This document shows, piece after piece, positions 8,671 to 17,652 of a DNA stretch of 64,000 nucleotides. The notes under the pieces were generated by a model that made no database searches, was not told the origin of the DNA, and was given only the letters and a program-made list of their open reading frames with translations. How positions within the stretch are numbered: position 1 is the first letter of the stretch; each line of letters begins with the position of its first letter. The DNA comes from Bradyrhizobium zhanjiangense (lineage in GTDB: Bacteria; Pseudomonadota; Alphaproteobacteria; Rhizobiales; Xanthobacteraceae), in the NCBI RefSeq assembly GCF_004114935.1, contig NZ_CP022221.1, forward strand, positions 1,571,001 to 1,635,000, written 5' to 3'. A program made the translations under genes and the position numbers.

Positions 8671-9426
8671 CTAGCCAGTCTTGCCGCCCCAATCGCCCAG
8701 CACCGCCTGCACCAGCGCCAGGGCCGCCACCGCGGCGGTGTCGGCCCGCATGATCCGGGGGCCGAGCGCCAGCCGCAGGATCTTCGGCTGCCGCAGCAGC
8801 AGTGCCCGTTCCTCCGCGGCAAAGCCGCCTTCGGGGCCGATCAGCACGTCGATGCCTTGGTCGGCCTCGCGCGCGTTCTGTAGGCTCTGAATGGGGCTTT
8901 CGACCTCCGCCGCCTCATCGCAGAAGATCAGCAGCCGGCCCGCGGCGCGCTGGCTGAGGTACCGCTCCAGCGGCACCGGCTCGGCCACCGCGGCGATGCT
9001 GAGGATGCCGCATTGCTCGGCCGCTTCGACGACGTTGGCGCGCATCCGTTCGGTGTTGACCCGGGAGGCCTGGGTGAACCGGGTCAGGACCGGCTGAAGC
9101 GTGGCGGCGCCCATCTCGATGGCCTTCTGCACCATGTAGTCGAGCCGGGCATGTTTGAGCGGGGCGAAAATGTAGGCGAGGTCGGGCAGTCGGTCCTGGG
9201 GCCGGGTCTGCTGGAGGATGACGAGGCCGTCCGGCCGCTTGCGGCCTTCGATGGCAGCTTGCCACTCGCCGTCGCTGCCGTTGAAAGCCAAAACCTCGGC
9301 CCCGGCGGCAAGCCGCAGCACATTGCCAAGATAGTTGCTCTGGTCGCGGTCGAGCAGGACCCTGGCGTCCTGGGCCAAGGGAGCGTCGACGAACAGGCGA
9401 GGGGCGCGAAAATCGTGGGAAGGCAT
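8671..9426 (-). CDS. rsmE: 16S rRNA (uracil-1498-N3)-methyltransferase
   Basis: Methylates U1498 of 16S rRNA using S-adenosylmethionine. The 251-residue protein has an N-terminal PUA-like part (HDFRAPRLFVDAPL, then DQSNYLGNVLRL), and a C-terminal SPOUT knot with VLIGPEGGFAAEE and LGPRIMRADTAA, which are the RsmE signatures. ATG at 9426 gives the family-like N-terminus; a 49-residue extension has no family support. It is separate from hisZ by about 155 bases with no repeat between. Confidence 0.93.
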   Translation of the reverse strand: MPSHDFRAPRLFVDAPLAQDARVLLDRDQSNYLGNVLRLAAGAEVLAFNGSDGEWQAAIEGRKRPDGLVILQQTRPQDRLPDLAYIFAPLKHARLDYMVQKAIEMGAATLQPVLTRFTQASRVNTERMRANVVEAAEQCGILSIAAVAEPVPLERYLSQRAAGRLLIFCDEAAEVESPIQSLQNAREADQGIDVLIGPEGGFAAEERALLLRQPKILRLALGPRIMRADTAAVAALALVQAVLGDWGGKTG

Positions 9427-9637
9427 CGTTCGAAGGTCCGATTTATCGCCGTTCTTAACCGAAAGCCGCCATTTCGGGGGTAAATATTGCCAAACTGGTG
9501 CGTCCCAGCGCCGCGCTCTTGCCCTATTCCACGGGTTGTTAAGCGCCGGTGGGAATCGTAGAAACGCGAACACGCTGGTTGCGCTTCCAATTGGGAAGAC
9601 GCCGAAACCGTAAGCTCCTGCCGGAGAGACTATCTTG

Positions 9638-10300
9638 ATGATCCGTCATTTGATGGTTCCGATCACTGCCGCCATGGTCACGATGGGCGCCGCGGGCGCT
9701 GATGCGCAAAGCGCGTTCCCGGCGCCGCTGCCCAATCAGGCCGCGACCAGTTCCGCGTTTCCGCCCGTGAACGGTTCGGCGCCCGTCGCGTCCGTCGGCA
9801 CCGCGCCGCAATCGTCCTTTCCCGTGAACGGCGCTGCGCCGATCGGCGGCGCCGGCGCCTTCAGTGCGGCCCCGCCGACGCAAGGCGGTCCCGGCGAGGA
9901 CTGTATGAAAGCGTTCATTCCGCTCCGCGAGGAAGCCGAGAAGCGCGGCAAGCTGATCAAGGCCGCGAGCGACCGTCATGCGCCGCCGGACGAGGCCTGC
10001 AAGCTGATCGGCAACTTCAGCCAGGCTGAGCTGAAGATGATCAAATACATCGAGTCCCACGCCGCCAAATGCGGAATCCCGCCGCAGATCGGCGAGCAGA
10101 TGAAGACCGGCCACAAGAACACCGAGACCATGCAGAAGAAGGTCTGCACGGTCGCGCAGCAGATGCAGCAGCAGCAGGCGCGCCCGGCCGGCCCATCGCT
10201 GAGCGAGGTGCTGGGTTCGGGCTCGGCGCCTGAAGCCAATGCCGGCAAGAAGGGCGGCAGCACCTTCGATACGCTCAATGGCAACGTCCTGACCCGATGA
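9638..10300 (+). CDS. Secreted protein of unknown function
   Basis: A 220-residue protein with a signal peptide (about 1-24, ending GADAQS). A low-complexity Ala/Pro/Ser/Gly stretch (25-85) with a repeated FPxVNGxAP theme follows. Next is a helical domain with four cysteines (CMKAF, ACKLIG, KCGIPP, KVCTVA), a spacing that suggests two disulfides in the periplasm, and then a Gln run. ATG at 9638 is preferred over the TTG at 9635. Its stop overlaps the ubiA start by 4 bp, so the two are co-translated; why is not clear. Function unknown. Confidence 0.7.
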   Translation: MIRHLMVPITAAMVTMGAAGADAQSAFPAPLPNQAATSSAFPPVNGSAPVASVGTAPQSSFPVNGAAPIGGAGAFSAAPPTQGGPGEDCMKAFIPLREEAEKRGKLIKAASDRHAPPDEACKLIGNFSQAELKMIKYIESHAAKCGIPPQIGEQMKTGHKNTETMQKKVCTVAQQMQQQQARPAGPSLSEVLGSGSAPEANAGKKGGSTFDTLNGNVLTR

Positions 10301-11229
10301 GCGATACATCCGCCCGCGTTGCCGATTCCACTGGCAACTGGGTCGATACGCGCGCGCCGCAATGGGCGCGGCCTTATTTGCGCTTGTCCCGCTTCGACCG
10401 TCCGATCGGCTCCTGGCTGCTGTTGATGCCGTGCTGGTGGTCGGCGGCGCTCGCCGCCGGCATCGCGCACGAGGTCCGCGGCCTGCCGCTCACCATCATC
10501 CTGTTCTTCATCGGCGCCTTCGTGATGCGTGGGGCCGGTTGCACCTGGAACGACATCACCGACCGCGACCTCGATGACAAGGTCGAGCGCACCCGCTCGC
10601 GGCCGCTGCCATCAGGGCAGGTGACCACGAAGCAGGCGCTGGTCTTCATGATCGCACAGGCGCTGATCGGTCTCCTCGTGCTGTTGCAGTTCAACCGCTT
10701 CGCGGTCCTGACCGGCATCGCCTCGCTGTTGATCGTCGCGATCTATCCCTTCATGAAGCGCATCACCTGGTGGCCGCAGATCGTGCTTGGGCTGGCCTTC
10801 TCCTGGGGCGCCCTGATGGGGTTTGCCGTCACGTTCGGACGCATCGACGTCACCGCGCTCGTGCTCTATGCCGGCGCAATCTCCTGGGTGATCGGCTATG
10901 ACACGATCTACGCGCATCAGGACGCCGAGGACGACGCGCTGATCGGCATCAAGTCCACCGCGCGCCTGTTCGGCGCGCACACGCATCAGGCGCTGATCCT
11001 GTTCTACGGGCTCGCGGTGATGCTGATCGGCGTCGCGCTGGCCTCCGGCGATGCGCGCTGGCCGGCCTGGCTCGGGCTTACGGCCTTCGCCGTGCATCTG
11101 GCGTGGCAGATCGTGCGGTTGAGAATCCACGATCCCGAGCTCTGCCTGCGCCTGTTCAAGTCGAACCGCGATGCAGGCTTGCTGCTGTTTGCGGGATTGC
11201 TCGCGGACGCGGTGATGCGGGCTGCGTAG
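10297..11229 (+). CDS. ubiA: 4-hydroxybenzoate polyprenyltransferase
   Basis: Integral membrane enzyme that attaches the polyprenyl tail to 4-hydroxybenzoate in ubiquinone synthesis. The 310-residue protein carries the first Asp-rich motif in NDITDRDLDDKVERTRSRPL (about residue 88) and a second around YDTIYAHQDAEDD. About eight hydrophobic segments fill the rest, as in the UbiA family. The start is coupled (ATGA) to the upstream secreted protein gene. A palindromic repeat follows the stop. Confidence 0.95.
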   Translation: MSDTSARVADSTGNWVDTRAPQWARPYLRLSRFDRPIGSWLLLMPCWWSAALAAGIAHEVRGLPLTIILFFIGAFVMRGAGCTWNDITDRDLDDKVERTRSRPLPSGQVTTKQALVFMIAQALIGLLVLLQFNRFAVLTGIASLLIVAIYPFMKRITWWPQIVLGLAFSWGALMGFAVTFGRIDVTALVLYAGAISWVIGYDTIYAHQDAEDDALIGIKSTARLFGAHTHQALILFYGLAVMLIGVALASGDARWPAWLGLTAFAVHLAWQIVRLRIHDPELCLRLFKSNRDAGLLLFAGLLADAVMRAA

Positions 11230-11234
11230 CTCTC

Positions 11235-11327
11235 GTAGGGTGGGCAAAGGCGCCCTTGCGCCGTGCCCACCATGTTTCCGAGACTGGGATAGAAGAGGTG
11301 GGCACGCTTTCGCTTTGCCCACCCTAC
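11235..11327. repeat. Palindromic intergenic repeat, family B, copy 1
   Basis: An inverted repeat with outer arms GTAGGGTGGGCAAAGGCG and CGCTTTGCCCACCCTAC and an inner pair CGTGCCCACC/GGTGGGCACG. The second copy is at 34814-34904. It lies between ubiA and the convergent DUF6101 gene. Confidence 0.85.
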
Positions 11328-11334
11328 GGCACCT

Positions 11335-11853
11335 TTAATTCCTTGCGATGATCTCGCGTTCGCCGCGATGGACGGAAAGCTCGCGTGCGATGCCGGTGCG
11401 CCGGCGCATCAAAAATTTCGGGCGGCGGGCGCGGATCGCGTTGGTGCGGCGGCGACGCGGTGCGGGTTTGCGTGCGTCTTCGTCGAGCTGCGGCAGCGCA
11501 AAGATCTCGCTCCAGATCGCCCAGGCTTCAGTGAGCTCGTCGCCATCGGCGCCGACCAGCAGCGGAACGGAGAGCGAGGGATCGCGATGCACGAGGATAA
11601 GGGCCTGCGCCTCGTCGTTGCCGCGGAGCGCGACACCGGTGAAGTCGCTGACGCGGACGTTGATCGCCATTTGCATGCCGCGAACGGCACGACGCAGCAC
11701 CACACGCTCACGATGAAGCTCGATCTGCCTGACATGTCCGTCGGCGCGCGGATCGTGCGCATCGAAGCGAACCGGTAGGGAAAGAGGGTCGAGCCGCAAG
11801 GAGCGGCTCGACCCGGCGGGAGTGACCCCGCTTGTTGCTGTTTGACGCCTCAC
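11335..11853 (-). CDS. DUF6101 family protein
   Basis: A 172-residue protein with a central region (about 20-110) that looks like a mixed beta domain: LPVRFDAHDPRADG, then RVVLRRAVRGMQMAINV and VALRGNDEAQALILVHRDPS. It ends in a strongly basic tail (RRRRTNAIRARRPKFLMRR) that could bind nucleic acid or membrane. The start is GTG at 11853, because GGGGAG lies about nine bases upstream; the longer TTG reading to 11922 has no ribosome site. The DUF assignment is from memory. Codons near the start form a perfect hairpin (11786-11814). Confidence 0.65.
   Translation of the reverse strand: MRRQTATSGVTPAGSSRSLRLDPLSLPVRFDAHDPRADGHVRQIELHRERVVLRRAVRGMQMAINVRVSDFTGVALRGNDEAQALILVHRDPSLSVPLLVGADGDELTEAWAIWSEIFALPQLDEDARKPAPRRRRTNAIRARRPKFLMRRRTGIARELSVHRGEREIIARN
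11786..11814 (-). promoter_or_regulatory. Strong hairpin inside the 5' part of the DUF6101 gene
   Basis: A perfect 12-bp stem GGGTCGAGCCGC/GCGGCTCGACCC with a 5-base loop lies about 40 bases after the GTG start, inside the coding sequence. A structure this close to the ribosome site could slow initiation or early elongation; the role is inferred. There is no T run after it on either strand, so it does not look like a terminator. Confidence 0.4.
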
Positions 11854-12118
11854 GGCTTTAGTTCTCCCCGCCGGGATTATGTTCCCGGTCGATGCGAGGA
11901 CCTTAGCGCGCGCCTTTCCCAAACCGCTTAAAAAGGCTGGTTAACCCACCGTCACTGCTGCTCATGATTGACAAGACCTTGGCGCGCATGATTGACGAGA
12001 CGTTGCGCCGAAGTCGCGAATCTGAGCTTTTGGCGGGCTGAAAATGCTTGAAGTCCGCGCTATCAGGGCACATCTGTGGGTTCCAGTCCCGAACCCCCGC
12101 CCCAACAGGATTTCGTTC

Positions 12119-13516
12119 GTGAACTCTTCACCATCCGCAAGCTCGACGCTTTCGACCTCAGCCAATCGCGACCTGTTCGATCAGTCCGCGCTCTCCGATC
12201 TCGCGCAGCGACTGGTCGAGGCGGCCAAGCGCGCCGGCGCCGATGCGGCCGATGCGGTCGCAGTGCGTGGCGTCTCGCAGGGCGTCGAGGTGCGCGACGG
12301 CCGCGTCGAGGAATCCGAGCGGTCCGAGGGCGACGATGTCGGCCTGCGCGTTCTGGTCGGCCAGCGCCAGGCGGTGGTCTCGACCAACGACGTCAGTGGC
12401 GATGCCGTGACCAAGCTCGCCGAACGCGCGGTGGCGATGGCGCGTGTTGCGCCCGACGACAAATATGTCGGCCTCGCCGATCCCGCGCTGCTCGCGCGCG
12501 ACTTCCCCGATCTCGACCTGCTCGATTCCGACGTGCCCACGACATCAGAGCTCGAGCGCCGCGCGCTTGCGGCCGAAGCTGCCGCGCTCGGCGTCAAGGG
12601 CGTGACCAAATCCGGCGGCGCCTCGGCTTCTGCCGGCATCGGCGGCATGGTGCTCGTCACCTCTACCGGCTTCCACGGCTCTTACTTGCGCTCCAGCCAG
12701 GGCATCTCCGCGACCGCCATATCGGGCGAAGGCACCAGCATGGAGCGCGACTACGACTTCACTTCGGCGCCGCACGGCGCCGATCTGCTGTCGCCGGAAG
12801 CCGTCGGCCGTTCCGCCGGCGAGCGCACCGTAGCGCGCTACAATCCGCGCAAGGTCGAGACCTGCAAGGTGCCCGTCGTGCTCGATCCGCGCGTTGCGGG
12901 CTCCCTGGTCGGCCATCTCGTCGGCGCCATCAACGGCGCCTCGATCGCGCGCAAGACCAGCTTTTTGAAGGACAAGCTCGGCCAGCAGCTGTTCGCGAAG
13001 AACATCCGCATCGTCGACGATCCCTTGCGCAAGCGCGGTCTGCGCTCGCAGACGTTTGATGCCGAAGGCGTCGCGGTGAAGAAGACCGCGCTCGTCGACG
13101 AGGGCGTGCTGACGACCTGGCTGCTCGACTGCGCCACCGCGCGCGAGCTCGGCCTCACCACCACCGGCCACGCCCATCGCGGCGTCTCCTCCTCGCCCTC
13201 GCCCGGGCCGTACAACCTGCATCTCGAAGCCGGAACGCCGACACCGGCCGAGCTGATCGCCGACATCAGCCAAGGCTTCTACGTCACCGACCTGATCGGC
13301 TCCGGCGTCAACGGCGTCACCGGCGATTACAGCCGCGGCGCCTCCGGCTTCTGGATCGAGAACGGCGAGATCACCTATCCCGTCAGCGAGGTGACGATCG
13401 CCGGCCATCTGTTCGAGATCTTCAAGTCGATGCAGCCGGCGAACAATCTCGAGTTCCGCTACGGCATCAATGCGCCGACGGTGCGCATCGAGGGTCTGAC
13501 GCTTGGCGGACGTTGA
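12119..13516 (+). CDS. pmbA: PmbA/TldE-like metalloprotease subunit
   Basis: A member of the TldD/PmbA family, whose heterodimer is a metalloprotease that cleaves unfolded peptides and matures microcin-like substrates. The 465-residue protein shows the family layout: an N-terminal domain, then VEVRDGRVEESERSEG-type beta hairpins, a central NPRKVETCKVPVVLDP, and a C-terminal TGDYSRGASGFWIENG. It lacks an HExxxH motif, which fits the PmbA rather than the TldD subunit. Start GTG at 12119 with CAGGA nine bases before. It overlaps the next gene by 14 bp. Confidence 0.9.
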   Translation: MNSSPSASSTLSTSANRDLFDQSALSDLAQRLVEAAKRAGADAADAVAVRGVSQGVEVRDGRVEESERSEGDDVGLRVLVGQRQAVVSTNDVSGDAVTKLAERAVAMARVAPDDKYVGLADPALLARDFPDLDLLDSDVPTTSELERRALAAEAAALGVKGVTKSGGASASAGIGGMVLVTSTGFHGSYLRSSQGISATAISGEGTSMERDYDFTSAPHGADLLSPEAVGRSAGERTVARYNPRKVETCKVPVVLDPRVAGSLVGHLVGAINGASIARKTSFLKDKLGQQLFAKNIRIVDDPLRKRGLRSQTFDAEGVAVKKTALVDEGVLTTWLLDCATARELGLTTTGHAHRGVSSSPSPGPYNLHLEAGTPTPAELIADISQGFYVTDLIGSGVNGVTGDYSRGASGFWIENGEITYPVSEVTIAGHLFEIFKSMQPANNLEFRYGINAPTVRIEGLTLGGR

Positions 13517-14321
13517 CGCGCAATCCCTGGACGCGACCATCCTGACGCGCGATGCGGCGCTGCTGAAGGACGCGGTGCGGGACGCAGGCGCGCTGGCGCA
13601 ATCGATGTTCCGCACCGAGCTGAAGAAGTGGATCAAGGGCGTATCCTCGCCGGTGTCCGAAGCCGATATCGCGGTCAACGATCTGCTCGAAGCGCGCTTG
13701 CGTGCTGCGAGGCCCGATTATGGCTGGCTGTCCGAGGAGAGCGCCGACGATGCGGCACGGCTGTCGCGGCGGCTGACCTGGATCGTCGATCCCATCGACG
13801 GCACGCGCAATTATCTGGGCGGCCATGACGATTGGTGCGTCAGCGTCGCGCTGGTCGAGGACGCCTCGCCGGTGCTTGCCGCGGTTTTCGCGCCGTCGCG
13901 CGATGAGTTCTTCTTCGCGGTCCGCAGCGAGGGCACGACGCTCAACGGCGAGCCGGTACAGACGACGTCCGGGTCCGAGCTCGACTTCGCACGCGTCGCC
14001 GGCCCGAAGCCGCTGGTCGAGCGGCTGAAGCCCTCGCTTGGCGAAATCAAGCTGCATCCGCGAATCGGCTCGCTCGCGCTGCGTCTGTGCCGGGTCGCCC
14101 ACGGCGCGCTGGATGCGGCTTTTGCGGGCGGCAACAGCCATGATTGGGATCTTGCGGCGGCCGATTTGATCGTGCAGGAAGCGGATGGTAAGATGAGTGA
14201 CCTCTCCGGAGAACCCATCCTCTATAACCGCCGGGAAGTGGCGCACGGGGTGCTGGTGGCAGCGGGACGCGATCGTCATGCGGGCATTGTCGCGCATTTT
14301 CGAAACCGCCCCTTAGCCTAA
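13503..14321 (+). CDS. Inositol monophosphatase family protein
   Basis: Mg-dependent phosphatase of the IMPase/CysQ superfamily, 272 residues. Motif A is WLSEES (about 75), motif B is WIVDPIDGTRNY (about 93-104), and the C-terminal metal motif is SHDWDLAAADL (about 216). The substrate may be inositol phosphate, 3'-phosphoadenosine 5'-phosphate or a sugar phosphate; the sequence alone does not decide. The start is TTG at 13503, overlapping pmbA, with GAGGG about eight bases upstream. It precedes the lipid A/core genes in the same direction. Confidence 0.88.
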   Translation: MADVDAQSLDATILTRDAALLKDAVRDAGALAQSMFRTELKKWIKGVSSPVSEADIAVNDLLEARLRAARPDYGWLSEESADDAARLSRRLTWIVDPIDGTRNYLGGHDDWCVSVALVEDASPVLAAVFAPSRDEFFFAVRSEGTTLNGEPVQTTSGSELDFARVAGPKPLVERLKPSLGEIKLHPRIGSLALRLCRVAHGALDAAFAGGNSHDWDLAAADLIVQEADGKMSDLSGEPILYNRREVAHGVLVAAGRDRHAGIVAHFRNRPLA

Positions 14322-14382
14322 AGCGCTTTCGTCGTGCTTGTCGAACACTGCTTTGCCGGGCAGACCGTTAGGAAGAGAACCC

Positions 14383-14625
14383 ATGCCAGATAGTGCCCCG
14401 CAACAACTGCTTCACCTCGTCATCGGTGGCGAGCTCGTCGATCTCGAGCACAATACCTTCAAGAACCTCGACGACGTCGACATCGTCGGCATCTATCCGA
14501 ACTATGCCACCGCGCACGCGGCTTGGCGGGCCAAGGCGCAGAGCACGGTCGACAACGCGCAAATGCGCTATTTCATCGTCCATCTCCACCGGCTGCTCGA
14601 CCCCAATCAAGAACCGGCGCGTTGA
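14383..14625 (+). CDS. DUF4170 domain protein
   Basis: An 80-residue soluble protein. The core LLHLVIGGELVDLEHNTF and VDIVGIYPNYATAHAAWRA, followed by RYFIVHLHRLLDP, matches DUF4170. Alphaproteobacteria often place this gene in front of a DUF374 acyltransferase and waaA, as here. Start ATG at 14383 behind GGAAGAG. Its TGA overlaps the TTG start of the acyltransferase. Function unknown; the constant context suggests a part in lipopolysaccharide synthesis. Confidence 0.85.
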   Translation: MPDSAPQQLLHLVIGGELVDLEHNTFKNLDDVDIVGIYPNYATAHAAWRAKAQSTVDNAQMRYFIVHLHRLLDPNQEPAR

Positions 14626-15335
14626 AAAAACTGCTTCGCAATACGCTGCGAAGCAGCTGGTTTCAGCGTGCCGTCGGGGTCCTGGCGGCCGAATATCTGC
14701 GTCTGGTCTGGTGGACCAACAAGTTCACGTTCGATCCGGCTGACGTCTATGACCTCGTCGAGCCGCAGATCCCGGCGATCTTCGCCTTCTGGCATGGCCA
14801 GCATTTTCTCACCCCCTTCATCAAGAACAAGGACTGGTACCAGGCCAAGGTGCTGATCTCCCGTCATCGCGACGGCGAGTTCAATGCCATCGCCGCCGAA
14901 CGGCTCGGCATCGGCACCATCCGCGGTTCCGGCGACCATGGCGGCGCCTTCCACCGCAAGGGCGGGGTCGGCGCTTTCAAGGAAATGGTGCGGACGCTCC
15001 AGGACGGTTGTAATGTCGCGCTGACCGCCGATGTCCCCAAACGCTCGCGCGTGGCCGGGCTCGGCATCATCATGCTGGCACGGGAATCGGGGCGGCCGAT
15101 CATGCCTTTCGCAATGGCGACCAGCCGCTTCATCCGGCTCAAGAACTGGGACCGCACCACCATCAATTTGCCATTCGGGCGCGGCGCATTGGTCGGAATC
15201 AAGGAGATCCACGTTCCGCCGGATGCCGACGCAGCCACTATGGAAGCGCTGCGGCTGGAGTTGGAGGAGACGTTGAACGAGGCGACCCGCCGCGCCTATG
15301 CGCAACTCGGCCGCCCGGGACCGGAAGATGTCTGA
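14622..15335 (+). CDS. DUF374 lysophospholipid acyltransferase family protein
   Basis: A 237-residue protein with an N-terminal membrane-associated helix. IFAFWHGQHFLTPF includes the conserved His region of DUF374, followed by ISRHRDGEFNAIAAERLG, TIRGSGDHGGAF and LTADVPKRSRVAGLG. Family members are related to late acyltransferases, and the position directly before waaA suggests acylation of a lipid A precursor. The start is TTG at 14622, overlapping the previous stop; the ribosome site is weak, so expression probably depends on coupling. The reaction itself is inferred. Confidence 0.85.
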   Translation: MKKLLRNTLRSSWFQRAVGVLAAEYLRLVWWTNKFTFDPADVYDLVEPQIPAIFAFWHGQHFLTPFIKNKDWYQAKVLISRHRDGEFNAIAAERLGIGTIRGSGDHGGAFHRKGGVGAFKEMVRTLQDGCNVALTADVPKRSRVAGLGIIMLARESGRPIMPFAMATSRFIRLKNWDRTTINLPFGRGALVGIKEIHVPPDADAATMEALRLELEETLNEATRRAYAQLGRPGPEDV

Positions 15336-16632
15336 CCCGCTGCCGATGACGCTGCGAATGTATCGCCGGCTGGCCTCCGGCCTGGTGCCGCTCGCGCCCG
15401 CGCTGATCAAGCGGCGATTGAAACAGGGCAAGGAGGATCCCGCGCGCGTCGGCGAGCGGCGGGGCTTGTCGCGGGACGTGCGGCCACATGGCCCGCTGGT
15501 CTGGATCCACGGCGCCAGCGTCGGCGAGGTTCTGGCCGCGGCGGCGCTGGTCGAACGGCTGCGCGATCTCAATCTGCGCATCCTGCTCACCTCCGGCACC
15601 GTCACCTCGGCGGCCGTGGTCGCGAAGCGCTTCCCGCCCGACGTCATCCATCAATACGTGCCGTATGATTCCCCGCGCTATGTCGCGCGCTTCCTCGACC
15701 ATTGGAAGCCGTCGCTGGCGCTGTTCATCGAATCCGACCTGTGGCCGAACCTGATCCTCGCCGGTGCGGCGCGCCGGGTGCCGATGGTGCTGGTCAACGG
15801 GCGGATGTCGCCGCGTTCCTTCCCGCGCTGGCGGCGCATGCATGGCACCATCTCGGCGCTGTTGTCGCGCTTCGACATTTGTCTTGCACAATCGCAGACG
15901 GATGCTGAGCGTTTTGCCACGCTTGGCGGCCGCGACGTCCTCACGACGGGCAATCTCAAGCTCGACGTGCCGGCGCCGCCGGCCGATCCCGCCAGACTCG
16001 AACGGCTGATGGCTATGACGCGCGGGCGTCCCATCATCGTCGCGGCCTCGACCCATCCGGGCGAGGATGAGATGCTGATCGCGGCGCATCGCAGCCTCGC
16101 CGGTTTCTTCCCGCAACTCTTGACCGTGATCGTGCCGCGCCATCCGGATCGCGCCCCCTCGATCGCGGGCCTGATCACGGCCTCGGGCCTGAAGCCGGCG
16201 TTGCGCTCGCGCGAGGAACTGCCGACGGCGACGACCGACGTCTATGTTGCCGACACCATGGGCGAGCTCGGCCTGTTCTACCGCCTTTCGCCGATCGTCT
16301 TCATGGGCGGATCGCTGATCCATCACGGCGGCCAGAATCCGATCGAGGCGATCAAGCTCGGCGCCGCCATCGTCCACGGTCCGCACGTCTTCAATTTCAC
16401 TGACGTCTACGAGGCGCTCGACAAAAGCGGCGGGGCGCGCCAGGCCGACACGCAGGAGGCGCTGGTCAAGCAGCTCGGCCAATTGCTGGCCGATCCGACC
16501 ATGCGCGACAAGATGCAGCGCGCAGGCTCGGGCGTGGTCGAGCAGCTCGGCGGCGCGCTCGATCGCACCATGACCGCGCTCGAGCCCTATCTGTTGCAAC
16601 TGCGGATCGAGATGGGGGCCGCCAATGCGTGA
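15328..16632 (+). CDS. waaA: Kdo transferase (3-deoxy-D-manno-octulosonic acid transferase)
   Basis: Inner-membrane glycosyltransferase that adds Kdo from CMP-Kdo to the lipid A precursor. The 434-residue protein has an N-terminal membrane anchor, the acceptor motif GPLVWIHGASVGEVLAA (about 56-72), an Asn/Arg region VNGRMSPRSFPRW, and the C-terminal donor site MGGSLIHHGGQNPIEA. Its start at 15328 overlaps the acyltransferase gene by 8 bp and its end overlaps lpxK by 8 bp. The symbol kdtA is also used. Confidence 0.95.
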   Translation: MSDPLPMTLRMYRRLASGLVPLAPALIKRRLKQGKEDPARVGERRGLSRDVRPHGPLVWIHGASVGEVLAAAALVERLRDLNLRILLTSGTVTSAAVVAKRFPPDVIHQYVPYDSPRYVARFLDHWKPSLALFIESDLWPNLILAGAARRVPMVLVNGRMSPRSFPRWRRMHGTISALLSRFDICLAQSQTDAERFATLGGRDVLTTGNLKLDVPAPPADPARLERLMAMTRGRPIIVAASTHPGEDEMLIAAHRSLAGFFPQLLTVIVPRHPDRAPSIAGLITASGLKPALRSREELPTATTDVYVADTMGELGLFYRLSPIVFMGGSLIHHGGQNPIEAIKLGAAIVHGPHVFNFTDVYEALDKSGGARQADTQEALVKQLGQLLADPTMRDKMQRAGSGVVEQLGGALDRTMTALEPYLLQLRIEMGAANA

Positions 16633-17641
16633 GCCGGCCTTCTGGTACCGGCCACGTTCCCCGCAGTCGTATCTCCTTAGTCCTCTGGGCGCGCTCTACG
16701 GCGCGATTACAGCGCGCCGCATGGCGCGCCAGGGCTTTGACGCCGGCATTCCCGTAATCTGCGTCGGCAACTACCATGTCGGCGGTGCCGGCAAGACGCC
16801 GACCGTGCTGGCGCTGACCAAGCTCCTGCGCGAGCTCGGTGAGACCCCGGTGGTGCTCAGCCGCGGCTATGGCGGAAGCCTGAAGGGGCCGGTGATGGTC
16901 GACCGGATGCGCCACACCGCTGCCGACGTCGGCGACGAGCCGCTGATGATGGCGCGCGAGGTCCCCGTCGCGGTCGCGCGCGATCGCCTCGACGGCGTCG
17001 CGCTGGCGAAGTCGCAAGGCGCTACCGTGATCCTGATGGACGATGGCTTCCAGAATCCGAGCCTGCTCAAGGACGCCTCGCTGATCGTGATCGACAGCGA
17101 GCGCGGCCTCGGCAACGGCATGGTGTTTCCCGCCGGTCCTCTTCGCGCGCCACTGCAAGCACAGCTCGCGCGCACCGATGCGCTGGTCCTGATCGGCGAC
17201 GGGCGTGCCGCGAACGATGTCGCGGCCGAGCTTGCCAAGCGCGACAAGCCGGAGCTGCGCGCGCGGCTGCAGGCGGATGCGGCCTCGCTCGCGCAGCTCC
17301 TTGGCAAGCGGGTTTTCGCCTTCGCCGGCATCGGCGATCCCGAGCGCTTCTTCCGCAGCTTGCGCGCCAGCGGCGTCGATGTTGCGCGCATGCGTTCCTT
17401 CGCCGATCACCACATGTTCTCGGATGACGAGCTCGCCGCGCTCGCGGTGGAGGCCCAGCGCGAACAGCTCACGCTGGTGACCACGGAGAAGGATCTCGCG
17501 CGTTTGCGCGGCCGCGCGGGCGTGCCTGATAACATTGTGCCGTTCGCCGTCCAGCTCGAGTTCGACGATCCGGCAAAGCTGCGACAGTTGATCAGCGATC
17601 ATCTGTACAAGGCGCGCGAGCGGCGGTTCAGCACGCGTTGA
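16625..17641 (+). CDS. lpxK: Tetraacyldisaccharide 4'-kinase
   Basis: Phosphorylates the 4' position of the lipid A disaccharide at the inner membrane. In 338 residues an N-terminal membrane helix (PQSYLLSPLGALYGAI) is followed by the P-loop GNYHVGGAGKTP (about 48-59), LSRGYGGSLKGP, MDDGFQNPSL and a late VTTEKDLARL. Last gene of the lipid A cluster. Its final 35 bp are repeated imperfectly at 18538-18572, beyond an island of small ORFs. Confidence 0.95.
   Translation: MREPAFWYRPRSPQSYLLSPLGALYGAITARRMARQGFDAGIPVICVGNYHVGGAGKTPTVLALTKLLRELGETPVVLSRGYGGSLKGPVMVDRMRHTAADVGDEPLMMAREVPVAVARDRLDGVALAKSQGATVILMDDGFQNPSLLKDASLIVIDSERGLGNGMVFPAGPLRAPLQAQLARTDALVLIGDGRAANDVAAELAKRDKPELRARLQADAASLAQLLGKRVFAFAGIGDPERFFRSLRASGVDVARMRSFADHHMFSDDELAALAVEAQREQLTLVTTEKDLARLRGRAGVPDNIVPFAVQLEFDDPAKLRQLISDHLYKARERRFSTR
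17607..17641 (+). repeat. lpxK 3' end direct repeat, copy 1
   Basis: The last 35 bp of lpxK, encoding KARERRFSTR and the stop. It matches 18538-18572 at 30 of 35 positions, with the same reading frame and the same stop codon. Confidence 0.75.
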
Positions 17642-17652
17642 TCTCGCGCGTT

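Noticed and set aside
15238..16599. 453-codon open frame on the minus strand
   Set aside because: It is antisense to waaA, which has clear family motifs; the shadow protein is Arg/His-rich with none.
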